A stretch of 64,000 nt of DNA from RPQJ01 sp963698735 (GTDB lineage Bacteria > Pseudomonadota > Gammaproteobacteria > Steroidobacterales > Steroidobacteraceae): the NCBI GenBank assembly GCA_963698735.1, contig CAVOSA010000037.1, positions 62,001-126,000 on the forward strand. Direction: 5' to 3'. Made by a program: the position numbers and the translations under genes. This document shows positions 33,900-42,067 of the stretch, in pieces; position 1 is the stretch's first letter, and every line of letters starts with the position of its first letter. The notes beneath the pieces were generated by a model. The model searched no databases, was not told where the DNA came from, and was given only the letters and a program-made list of their open reading frames with translations.

Positions 33900-34991
33900 T
33901 CAAGTTTGATCGAACAATCCCGCCTGTTGGGGCATGCCTGGGCAGCGGATGAACTGTCTGGTGTCGAGCGCAGGAGCGGCATCGGTGTTGAGGCCCAACC
34001 GGCGGCAGGCACCGGCAAATCGTGCGGAGATGAGCGCGGCATAGGCGCCCTGCCCGCGCATCCGATGGCCAAAACGCGGGTCGTTGAGATTGCCGCCGCG
34101 CATGTCGCGCAGCAGGTTCAGGACCCGGTCGGCGCGGTCGGGGTAGTGCTCGCGCAGCCAGCTTGCAAACAGCGACGCTACTTCGAGCGGCAGCCGCAAC
34201 ATCAGGAACGCTGCCCGGCGTGCGCCCGCCTCAGCGGCCGCGGCCAGCAGCCGCTCGATTTCATGGTCGGTCAGCGCTGGAATCACCGGCGCCACCATCA
34301 CGCCGACCGGAACGCCCGCTGCCGTGAGTTCGCGGACGACGCGCAGACGCGCCTGCGGCGATGCGGCGCGCGGCTCGAGCGAGCGCTTCAGCGCGTCATC
34401 CAGGCTGGTGATGCTGATGAACACAGAGACCAGCTGCTTTTCGGCCAGTGCGCGCAACAGGTCGAGGTCGCGCAGGATCAACGCGCCCTTGGTGATGATC
34501 GACAACGGGTGTCGCCGCTCGAGCAGCAGTTCCAACGCCGCGCGTGTCGAGCGCAGCGCGCGTTCGGCGGGCTGGTAGGGATCGGTGTTGCCGCCGATGT
34601 GCAGCACCCTGCAGGTGTAACGCGGTGTCGAGATTTCCTTTTCCAGCAATGCGGCGAGACCAGGCTTGTGAAAGATGCGTGTCTCGAAGTCGAGACCGGG
34701 ACTGAGGTTGAGATACGCGTGCGCGGGGCGCGCAAAGCAATAGATGCAGCCGTGCTCGCACCCCTGGTACGGGTTGAGCGACTGGTCGAAGGGGACGTCG
34801 GGCGATCGATTGGTGGTGATCGCGCGCTTCGGGAATTCGGCGATCAGGACGGTCGCTGGATTCGGGACCGGCTCCTCGAGGTTGCCCCAACCGTCATCGG
34901 CCGGTTCGAGCATGGTCGATTCGAACCTGCCGGCGGGGTTCGTGACCGCACCCCGGCCTTTCTCCACCTGATGTCGGTCTGCCCGCCGCAT
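33900..34991 (-). CDS. PA0069-family radical SAM protein
   Basis: 363 residues. The radical SAM cluster motif C-x3-C-x2-C is CEHGCIYC, preceded by NPYQG and followed by FARPAHAYLNLSPGLDFE as in PA0069-like proteins, which are related to spore photoproduct lyase. The N-terminus EKGRGAVTNPAGRFE fits the family, supporting ATG 34991. The reaction is unknown; DNA damage repair is suggested by the SplB resemblance and by a LexA-type box 12 bases upstream of the start codon. No Shine-Dalgarno is visible before the ATG. Confidence 0.9.
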   Translation of the reverse strand: MRRADRHQVEKGRGAVTNPAGRFESTMLEPADDGWGNLEEPVPNPATVLIAEFPKRAITTNRSPDVPFDQSLNPYQGCEHGCIYCFARPAHAYLNLSPGLDFETRIFHKPGLAALLEKEISTPRYTCRVLHIGGNTDPYQPAERALRSTRAALELLLERRHPLSIITKGALILRDLDLLRALAEKQLVSVFISITSLDDALKRSLEPRAASPQARLRVVRELTAAGVPVGVMVAPVIPALTDHEIERLLAAAAEAGARRAAFLMLRLPLEVASLFASWLREHYPDRADRVLNLLRDMRGGNLNDPRFGHRMRGQGAYAALISARFAGACRRLGLNTDAAPALDTRQFIRCPGMPQQAGLFDQT

Positions 34992-35001
34992 GCACGGAGA
35001 C

Positions 35002-35021
35002 TACTGTATGCATATACAGTT
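35002..35021. promoter_or_regulatory. LexA (SOS) box
   Basis: The palindrome TACTGTATGCATATACAGTT contains CTGT-N8-ACAG (35004-35019), a perfect match to the gammaproteobacterial LexA consensus. It lies between the MFS gene stop (35023) and the radical SAM start (34991), so it should repress the radical SAM gene. Confidence 0.85.
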
Positions 35022-35022
35022 G

Positions 35023-36249
35023 TCACCTCGGTTCTGGGAAGCGGTCCATGCGCCAGAGTTCAGGAAACAGGCGAGTCCAGGCCACGGCGACGAGCAATGT
35101 CGCGCTGCCACCGACGATGACGGCGGGCACCGCCCCAAGCAGGGCGGCCACGAGGCCCGACTCAAACTCTCCCAGCTCGTTCGAGGCGCCGATGAAAACG
35201 GCGTTTACGGCGCTGACGCGGCCGCGGATGTCGTCGGGCGTTTCCAGCTGCACGAGCAGGTGACGGATGTAGACGCTGACCATGTCACCGGCGCCGAGCA
35301 CGGTGAGCGCCGCGAGCGAGATCCAGAAGCTGGTCGACACGCCGAACACGAGTGTCGCCAGGCCGAAGAGGATCACGCCGCCGAACATCCAGCGGCCGAC
35401 GCGCTGCGTCACGGGGTGCACGCTCAGCACGAGTCCCGTCAACGCCGCACCGACTCCCGGCGCGGCACGCAACCAGCCGAGACCGCTGGGCCCGACGTGC
35501 AGCACGTCTGCCGCATACACCGGCAACAGGGCCGTAGCGCCGCCAAAAAGTACGGCGAAAAGATCGAGCGAGATCGCGCCGAGCACAGGGCGACGACCCC
35601 GCACGAACCGCAGCCCCTCCAGCAGCGCGTTGCGATCGAGCGGTGCGGCCGATGCTGCATCGTTGGCGGCGCCCCTGCGCAACGTGGCGAGCATCACCAG
35701 CGAAATCGCCAGCAGGGTCGCGACGGTCGCGTACACGGTCGTCGCGCCGGCGAGGTACAGCAGGCCGCCGAGCGCGGGGCCTACGATCGTCGACACCTGC
35801 CACAGCGACGAGTTCAGCGCGACAGCCTTGCCGAAATGCTGCCGGTCCACAAGATTCGGCAACAGCGCCTGGCTGGCCGGCATGGCGAAGGCGCGCGCGA
35901 CGCCGAACAGCGTCATGGCGCCAAAGACCGGCCACGCGCTGTGCAGGCCGCGCCACGCGAACGCCAGCAGCAAAAGCGCACACAGCAGCAGCAGCACGTA
36001 GCACGCCACGAGGATCCGGCGCCGGTCGCGGGTGTCGGCGAAGTGCCCCGCCGGCAGGATCAGCAACACGAACGGCAGGAACTGCGACAGGCCGATCAGG
36101 CCGAGGTCGAGCGGACGCCGTGTGACTTCGTAGATCTGCCAGCCGACGGCCACGGTCTGCATCTGCACCGCGATCGAGCCCAGGAAACGGGCAGCAATGT
36201 AGCGCGTGAAATCCGCGTTACGCAGCAGTTCGAAGCGCGCATCGCTCAT
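35023..36249 (-). CDS. MFS transporter (DHA3/enterobactin-exporter-like)
   Basis: 408 residues with about twelve membrane helices. It begins MSDARFELLRNADFTRYIAA, typical of DHA3/EntS-like transporters, with the cytosolic loop FADTRDRRRI between the second and third helices, equivalent to MFS motif A. A longer reading frame upstream lacks a membrane pattern, so ATG 36249 is preferred. Substrate is unknown; small-molecule efflux is likely from the family. It ends just before the LexA box. Confidence 0.9.
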   Translation of the reverse strand: MSDARFELLRNADFTRYIAARFLGSIAVQMQTVAVGWQIYEVTRRPLDLGLIGLSQFLPFVLLILPAGHFADTRDRRRILVACYVLLLLCALLLLAFAWRGLHSAWPVFGAMTLFGVARAFAMPASQALLPNLVDRQHFGKAVALNSSLWQVSTIVGPALGGLLYLAGATTVYATVATLLAISLVMLATLRRGAANDAASAAPLDRNALLEGLRFVRGRRPVLGAISLDLFAVLFGGATALLPVYAADVLHVGPSGLGWLRAAPGVGAALTGLVLSVHPVTQRVGRWMFGGVILFGLATLVFGVSTSFWISLAALTVLGAGDMVSVYIRHLLVQLETPDDIRGRVSAVNAVFIGASNELGEFESGLVAALLGAVPAVIVGGSATLLVAVAWTRLFPELWRMDRFPEPR

Positions 36250-36434
36250 GCCGTGACGCGCGGATGGCACAAAGAGATCGGGATGAGCATGGTCCAGGCG
36301 CAGGATAGCCGATGGCCACGTGCCGGCGGTGGCAACTGGACGGCATTCACGAGACAATCCGCCACCCTGTTCTCCCTTCGCATCACGGCAGCGGCCCCGC
36401 CCGGACTGCGCGCCCTTCGCCGGAGCATTCCTGC

Positions 36435-38219
36435 ATGCCACTGCCCACTGTCGCCCGGTCGATCTTCGTATTCATGCTGCTCGCGCTCTGCGTCCCGCAG
36501 CAACCCGCCGTGGCCGCCACCGGGAATGCCGACGCGCAATTCGACACACTCAGCAAGCGCTTCGTCGATGAGTTCGGGCGCTATGCGCCGGTCTCGGCCA
36601 CGCAGCTCGGCGATCACCGCTTCGACGGTGAACTCGACGACCTGAGCGCAGCCGGCCGTGCCCGCACCCTGGCCTGGACCAGGGGCGTCCTGGCCGAACT
36701 GCAGGCGATCGACCACTCGCAGCTCTCGCGCGCGAACCAGGTCGACGCCGCGATGCTCGACAACCAGCTGCGCTACTCGATCTGGTCGGAAGAAAAGTAC
36801 CGCGACTGGTCGTGGGACCCCCTCGTCTACACGCAGCTGGCCGGACAGTCGCTGTACGGACTGCTCGCGCGTGACTTTGCGCCGCTGCCCGAACGCCTGC
36901 GCTCGGTGACCAGCCGGCTCGAGAGGCTGCCGGGAATGCTGGAACAGATGCGCGCCAACATCGTGCCCGCACGCGTAACGGCGATCCACGCCGAGACCGC
37001 GGTGAAACAGAACCCGGGCGTGCTGAGCCTGGTGGATGAACTCGTGGTACCGAACCTCGGCCAGTTGCCCGCCGCGGATCGCGAGCGCCTCGAGCAGGCG
37101 ATCGCGAACGCGCGCGCCGCCGTGAAAACCCACCAGGAATGGCTCGAGAAGCAGCTCGTGCCGCAGGCGCAGGGCGATTTCCGCATCGGTCGCCAGCTGT
37201 ACGACGAAAAGCTCAACTTCGCGCTGATGTCGCCGCTCGACCGGGCCGAGATCCGCCGCCGCGCCGAAAGCGAGGCCATCGTCACCCGCGCGAGGATGTA
37301 CGAAGTGTCGCGCAAGGTGCTGGCAGGACGCGCCGACGCGCCTCCGACACCCGCCGAGCCGACGCCCGCCGAGCAGCAGGCCGCGATCAGGGCCGCGCTC
37401 GACATCGCGGGCTCTGAGCGCACGCCGCGCGACGGCGTCGTGGACTTCGCACGCCAGACGCTGCGCGAGACGACCGACTTCGTCCGCGCGAAGAACTTCG
37501 TGACGGTGCCCGACGAACCGCTCGAGATCATCCTGATGCCCGAGTTCCAGCGCGGCGTTGCGGTCGCGTACTGCGACTCACCGGGCCCGCTCGACAAGGG
37601 CCAGCGCACGTTCTATGCCGTGTCGCCGATTCCCGACGACTGGACCGAGGCGCAGGTCGACTCGTTCCTGCGCGAGTACAACACGCGCTCGATCGCGAAC
37701 CTGACGATCCACGAAGCCATGCCGGGCCACTACCTGCAGATCGCGCACTCCAACCGCTACCCGTCGACCCTGCGCGCGATGCTCGGCTCGGGGCCCTTCG
37801 TCGAAGGCTGGGCCGTCTACACCGAGCGCGTGATGCAGGAACAGGGTTTCCGCGGCGGCGACCCGCTCATGCAGCTGGTGCAGCTCAAGTGGTACCTGCG
37901 CTCGATCACCAACGCGATCATGGACTCGGCCATCCACGTCGACGGCATGACCAGGGACGAAGCGATGAAGCTGATGGTCGAGACCGGCTTCCAGGAAGAG
38001 CGCGAGGCCGCGGGCAAGTGGGTTCGCGCCCAGCTTACGTCAGCGCAGCTGTCGACCTACTTCGTCGGCTACCAGGAACACTCGGACATGCGCGCCGAAG
38101 CGGAGCGTCGCCAGGGTGCAAAATTCGACCTCAAGGCGTACCACGACCAGGTGTTGTCATACGGTTCGCCGCCGGTACGGCTGGTGCGCGCGCTGGTGTT
38201 CGACGAACCGATCCGCTGA
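36435..38219 (+). CDS. DUF885 family metallopeptidase
   Basis: 594 residues with a signal peptide (ARSIFVFMLLALCVPQQPAVA). The C-terminal half has the zinc motif IHEAMPGHYLQ (HE-x3-GH type) and the downstream Glu in FVEGWAVYTERVM, as in M32/DUF885-like gluzincins. Many such proteins are periplasmic or outer-membrane dipeptidases; substrate is unknown. ATG 36435 is chosen since upstream in-frame sequence is arginine-rich and non-coding in appearance. Confidence 0.9.
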   Translation: MPLPTVARSIFVFMLLALCVPQQPAVAATGNADAQFDTLSKRFVDEFGRYAPVSATQLGDHRFDGELDDLSAAGRARTLAWTRGVLAELQAIDHSQLSRANQVDAAMLDNQLRYSIWSEEKYRDWSWDPLVYTQLAGQSLYGLLARDFAPLPERLRSVTSRLERLPGMLEQMRANIVPARVTAIHAETAVKQNPGVLSLVDELVVPNLGQLPAADRERLEQAIANARAAVKTHQEWLEKQLVPQAQGDFRIGRQLYDEKLNFALMSPLDRAEIRRRAESEAIVTRARMYEVSRKVLAGRADAPPTPAEPTPAEQQAAIRAALDIAGSERTPRDGVVDFARQTLRETTDFVRAKNFVTVPDEPLEIILMPEFQRGVAVAYCDSPGPLDKGQRTFYAVSPIPDDWTEAQVDSFLREYNTRSIANLTIHEAMPGHYLQIAHSNRYPSTLRAMLGSGPFVEGWAVYTERVMQEQGFRGGDPLMQLVQLKWYLRSITNAIMDSAIHVDGMTRDEAMKLMVETGFQEEREAAGKWVRAQLTSAQLSTYFVGYQEHSDMRAEAERRQGAKFDLKAYHDQVLSYGSPPVRLVRALVFDEPIR

Positions 38220-38221
38220 GG

Positions 38222-38239
38222 CCCGCCTGCGTGGGCGGG
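38222..38239. terminator. GC hairpin between convergent genes
   Basis: CCCGCC and GGCGGG form a six-base-pair stem with a six-base loop, right after the DUF885 stop and before the end of the minus-strand membrane protein. It has no T-tract on either side, so termination is plausible but not certain. Confidence 0.4.
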
Positions 38240-38246
38240 ACTGGCC

Positions 38247-38636
38247 TCAAGCCTTCTCGTTCAGGTGCAGGCGATGCAGCATCCGGTGCAGGATCGGCGT
38301 GACGACGAGTGCGGCCGTGACGATGAAAACCAGTCCGGCGTAGAGCGCATAGATGCCGGCGAACAGTTTTCCTGCCGCGGTCAGCGGTGGATTCACCGGA
38401 CCCATGCCGCCCAGCAGCATCGCTGAATTCAGGAACGCGTCGATCCAGGGCAGGCTTTCGAGGGCATGGTAACCCAGCATGCCGCCCAGGAGTGACGCGG
38501 CAAGGACGGCGACGGCAATGCCGAAATGTCTCGCGACGCGCTGCAGAAAGCGTGCTCGTGTCAGCAACGGCTGGTGCCCGGCTTCGTACACGTCCAATTT
38601 CTCCCCAGTCGGTTGCGACGCCCTCTCAACCGGCAT
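38247..38636 (-). CDS. Two-helix membrane protein with ion-channel-like pore segment
   Basis: 129 residues. A soluble N-terminus (EAGHQPLLTRARFLQRVARH) precedes helix one (about 50-70, AVAVLAASLLGGMLGYHAL). A re-entrant-like stretch follows (LPWIDAFLNSAMLLGGMGPV), then a second helix (105-125, LFAGIYALYAGLVFIVTAAL). The layout resembles the M1-pore-M2 unit of potassium channels with a degenerate filter (GGMGPV). Such proteins are common and uncharacterised in proteobacteria; a channel function is inference. The start overlaps the stop of the LCAT-like gene by 11 bases. Confidence 0.75.
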   Translation of the reverse strand: MPVERASQPTGEKLDVYEAGHQPLLTRARFLQRVARHFGIAVAVLAASLLGGMLGYHALESLPWIDAFLNSAMLLGGMGPVNPPLTAAGKLFAGIYALYAGLVFIVTAALVVTPILHRMLHRLHLNEKA

Positions 38637-40008
38637 CGACGCTGAACAGCGCGTGCAGCAGGTTGTCCAGGAGGGTCGCATTCCCGGTCAGTTGCTGATG
38701 CTTTTCGCACAGGAACACGGTGTGTGCAATGCGCAGCGACTCCTCCGCTGCGCGCGGAACGGCTACGTCGAGCGTGCGGCGCCCGAGCAGCGACGAACGA
38801 GTGACGACCGTATCCCCGGGCTCGTGCATCAGTCTTTCATAGTCGACGCCGGGGACCGGCGCAAGGATGTCGCCCACCCGCTCACGCGCCAGGAGCTGCC
38901 CATGCACCTCCTCGACGACGAGCCGCGCCAGCGTCGGCTCGCAGTCGCCGCCGAACACCCACGTCGGCACGTCACGCGGATCTGGGCAGTTACAGAACGA
39001 ATCGGCGAAGCGCCGTCCGGTGCTCAGGTTACGCGCCAGGAACTCACGCAACATCTCAAGGTAGCGCTTTCCGGCAGCGCCTCCGCCGTGCGTCGCGATC
39101 GTGCGTTCGGCGATGAGCGGGTCGAACAGCGACCATTGGCGATCGCGCCACGTAGCGATGTCGTACAGGTCCGCGTCGATGTTTCGCCCATCCAGATCGA
39201 CGAGCCAGGGCACGACCGGGTGCGGCAGCATCTGCGGCACGCCCGGAGCCGTCGCGATGACTTCCGGCGGAATCCGGCGCAGTCCGACTTCTTCGCCGCG
39301 CAACAATGACAGCACGGGCTGCACCGTGCCGAGGTTCGGCGTGCCGATGAGCAGCAGGCGGCGGATCGCTGCGGCACCTTCGTAGGTCGGCTCGATCGCT
39401 CCTTCCGGCGGCAGGTCCCGGGTTCCGTGACGCACGAAGTAGCGCGCGACCATGCCGCCATTCGAATGCGCGAGGATGTCGACCTTGAGCCTGGGATCGC
39501 CATGCTCAGCCCGAACCTGCTGGATCAGCTCCGCAAGGCCCCGGGCGGCGCGAACGTTGTCGAGGCGAAAGTCGTAGACATAGGTGTACAGGCTGCAGGA
39601 GGTGCCGTCCTGCGGCGGCTGCCCTTTGCGACAGCGCTGGTAACCCCCCACGCGCTGCAGCGTGTCGATGACCTGGCCGTAGAAATCGCGCCCGAGACCC
39701 TCGCGGAACACGGCGTAGGCCTCGGCTGAATCAGCGTCGGGTTCGAGCGTCGCCGCGTCGATTGGCAGTTCGAGCTCGCGGTAGTTGCCGAGCAGCAGCC
39801 TGGCAGTGGAAACCGGCCAGATTTCATTGCCCGTGCGCTTCTCGCGCAGGCTGGACCCGAAGGCGCCAGGAATCAGGATCAGCGGCGGCTGGTCGGCTGG
39901 TCGCGTGACGCCGCCGTACATGACTCCGAGACGCGGCCGGTCGACGACGGCACAGCCTGCTGCGGCGAGCCCCGCAGCGATGACGCTGCGTCGGGTCCAA
40001 TTGCGCAT
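38626..40008 (-). CDS. LCAT-like lipase/acyltransferase lipoprotein
   Basis: 460 residues. The N-terminus has twin arginines and a lipobox (TRRSVIAAGLAAAGC), so Tat export followed by lipidation is possible. The lecithin:cholesterol-acyltransferase-type fold shows LILIPGAFGSSLREK and the nucleophile elbow AHSNGG, where Ser replaces the usual GxSxG context slightly. AAGGAGG is placed ideally before ATG 40008. The substrate is probably a lipid ester; this is inferred from family only. Confidence 0.82.
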   Translation of the reverse strand: MRNWTRRSVIAAGLAAAGCAVVDRPRLGVMYGGVTRPADQPPLILIPGAFGSSLREKRTGNEIWPVSTARLLLGNYRELELPIDAATLEPDADSAEAYAVFREGLGRDFYGQVIDTLQRVGGYQRCRKGQPPQDGTSCSLYTYVYDFRLDNVRAARGLAELIQQVRAEHGDPRLKVDILAHSNGGMVARYFVRHGTRDLPPEGAIEPTYEGAAAIRRLLLIGTPNLGTVQPVLSLLRGEEVGLRRIPPEVIATAPGVPQMLPHPVVPWLVDLDGRNIDADLYDIATWRDRQWSLFDPLIAERTIATHGGGAAGKRYLEMLREFLARNLSTGRRFADSFCNCPDPRDVPTWVFGGDCEPTLARLVVEEVHGQLLARERVGDILAPVPGVDYERLMHEPGDTVVTRSSLLGRRTLDVAVPRAAEESLRIAHTVFLCEKHQQLTGNATLLDNLLHALFSVDAG

Positions 40009-40145
40009 GGCGGCCTCCTTCCGGCGCGGCCAGTATCGCGCCATGCAGGGCCGGCCGCGTTTCGGAAAACGTCGGTCGATTGCGGCGAATGCACATTCAG
40101 AGTGGCGCGCTGTGAACGGCGCTGGCCGAGCCGGCAGGCGTCCCG

Positions 40146-42059
40146 TTACCCGGCGAGGCTGCGCAGGCGCATCGTCCGGCTGGTGGCCGTGCTGGCTTCA
40201 AGCCGCTCGAGCAGCTCGGTGGCTTCGGCTGCATGCAGCGGCCTGCTCAGCAGGAAGCCCTGCGCCTCGTTGCATTTCTGGTCCTGCAGGTGCAGCAGCT
40301 GGCTGAAATTCTCGACCCCCTCGGCGACGACCTCCACGCCAAGCGCCCTGGCCATCGCGACGATGGCCGTGACGATGGTCGCGTTGCGCCCGAGGCTGTC
40401 GGCGCTCTGCACGAAGGACCGGTCGATCTTCAGGCGGTTGACGGCAAACTCGCTCAGGCGCCCCAGGCTCGAATAGCCCATGCCGAAGTCGTCGATGGCG
40501 ATCGAAACACCGATGTGCCGCAACCCGGACAGCATCTGCCGGGTGTGGTCCTCGTCCTTCATCATGAGGGATTCCGTGATCTCGAGCTCGAGGTAGCTGG
40601 GAGCAAGACGGCTGTCGCGCAGCGCCCCCTGCACCAGCGTGAGGAAGTGGTCGCCGGAGAACTGCCGTGCAGAGACATTCACCGCGATGCGCCCCGGGGC
40701 CAGGCCCAGGTCCTGCCATTCCTTGAATTGCCGGCACGCGGTCCGCAGCACCCATTCACCGATGGGCTCGATCAGGCCGGTTTCCTCGGCGAGTGGAATG
40801 AACTCGTCCGGTGAGATCACGCCGAGCTCGGCGTTGGACCAGCGCAGCAGGGCCTCCATGCCGGAGATGCGTCCCGTGCCGAGGTCGAACTGGGGCTGGT
40901 AGTGCAGCGAGAATTCATTCCTGGAGAGGGCCGCTTCGAGCTGGCGCTCGAGGCTGAAGCGTGTCTGCGCGCCGTCGCTCATCGCATGACCGAAGAACGC
41001 AAACTGGCCGCGGCCCTGGCGCTTCGCGTTGTACATCGCAATGCCGGAGTGCCGGAACAGTTCTTCTTCGTCCGCGCTGTCGTTCGGGTAGATCGATATG
41101 CCGACACTCGCGGTGAGCGTCACGGGCGACTGCTCGACCGGCGCGGGCGACGTGAGCGGGCGCGTCAGCAGAGCGGCGACGGCACTCGCTTGCTGCGGAT
41201 CGCCGATGTCGTGCAGCAGGACCATGAACTGGTCGCCACCGAGCCGCGCAATGTCGTCCGCGGCGATGTCAGGCAGGACTGCCCCTGCCGCGCGTGCATC
41301 GCGGCGCAGGATTTCCTGCAGCCGCTGCGCCACGCTGCGCATCATCTCGTCGCCGACGATGTGCCCGAGCACGTCGTTGACGCGCCGGAAGTTGTCGAGG
41401 TCGACGTACAGCACCGACAGCATGCGCTGACGCTGCTGCGCCGTACCCACTGCCTGCTTCAGGTGCCTGAGGAAGCGAGTGCGATTGGCCAGCCCGGTGA
41501 GGGGATCGAAATCCGTGACTTCCGTGAGGCGACGCTCCTCGTTCGCCCGCTTCTCGCCGAGGGCCAGCGCCATCTGGCGAACCTCGTGCGGATGAAACGG
41601 CTTCTGCAGGTAGAAAAGCTTGTCCTCGGGCGGAACCCGCTGGCCGATCTCCACGGGATCGACATCCGAGTAAGCGGTACAGATGACGATCTCGACCTGT
41701 GGGTCGATCTCGCGAATCCTGCCTGCCGCCCACGCTCCGTCCGGCCCGGGCGGCATGCGCATGTCGAGAAAGACGACGGCGAAGGGACGGTCTGCGCCGC
41801 AGGCCTCGCGCACGGCCGCGACAGCAGCTTCCGCGCCACTGCAGAACACGGGCTCGAACTGCGGCGCCTGCGGCGCGGAACCCGCGGCGACCGCAGCACC
41901 GGCGCTGGCGAGGAAGATCTTTGCCCGCAACTCGTCCATCGCCTCGCGGTCGGAACTGCGACGGGGCCTGCCGAGCACCTGGCGATAGGCGTCCAGCACG
42001 GCCTGCTCGTCGTCCACGACCAGCACACGGATGGGCTCACGCTGGGTGGATGTTTTCAC
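40146..42059 (-). CDS. Response regulator with GGDEF and EAL domains
   Basis: 637 residues: a receiver domain (phospho-acceptor Asp99 in FLDMRMP, CTAYSD, LQKPF) that contains an Ala/Pro-rich insertion of about 45 residues, then GGDEF and EAL. The GGDEF signature is GGDQF (274-278), with the key Glu changed to Gln, so cyclase activity is unlikely. The EAL domain keeps MEALLRW, NVSARQF, ELEITES, IDDFGMGYSS, LKIDRSF, AEGVEN and QGFLLSRP, predicting an active c-di-GMP phosphodiesterase controlled by phosphorylation. GTG 42059 is chosen for its GAGGA five bases upstream. The histidine kinase gene ends nine bases before. Confidence 0.93.
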   Translation of the reverse strand: MKTSTQREPIRVLVVDDEQAVLDAYRQVLGRPRRSSDREAMDELRAKIFLASAGAAVAAGSAPQAPQFEPVFCSGAEAAVAAVREACGADRPFAVVFLDMRMPPGPDGAWAAGRIREIDPQVEIVICTAYSDVDPVEIGQRVPPEDKLFYLQKPFHPHEVRQMALALGEKRANEERRLTEVTDFDPLTGLANRTRFLRHLKQAVGTAQQRQRMLSVLYVDLDNFRRVNDVLGHIVGDEMMRSVAQRLQEILRRDARAAGAVLPDIAADDIARLGGDQFMVLLHDIGDPQQASAVAALLTRPLTSPAPVEQSPVTLTASVGISIYPNDSADEEELFRHSGIAMYNAKRQGRGQFAFFGHAMSDGAQTRFSLERQLEAALSRNEFSLHYQPQFDLGTGRISGMEALLRWSNAELGVISPDEFIPLAEETGLIEPIGEWVLRTACRQFKEWQDLGLAPGRIAVNVSARQFSGDHFLTLVQGALRDSRLAPSYLELEITESLMMKDEDHTRQMLSGLRHIGVSIAIDDFGMGYSSLGRLSEFAVNRLKIDRSFVQSADSLGRNATIVTAIVAMARALGVEVVAEGVENFSQLLHLQDQKCNEAQGFLLSRPLHAAEATELLERLEASTATSRTMRLRSLAG

Positions 42060-42067
42060 TGGAGTCC

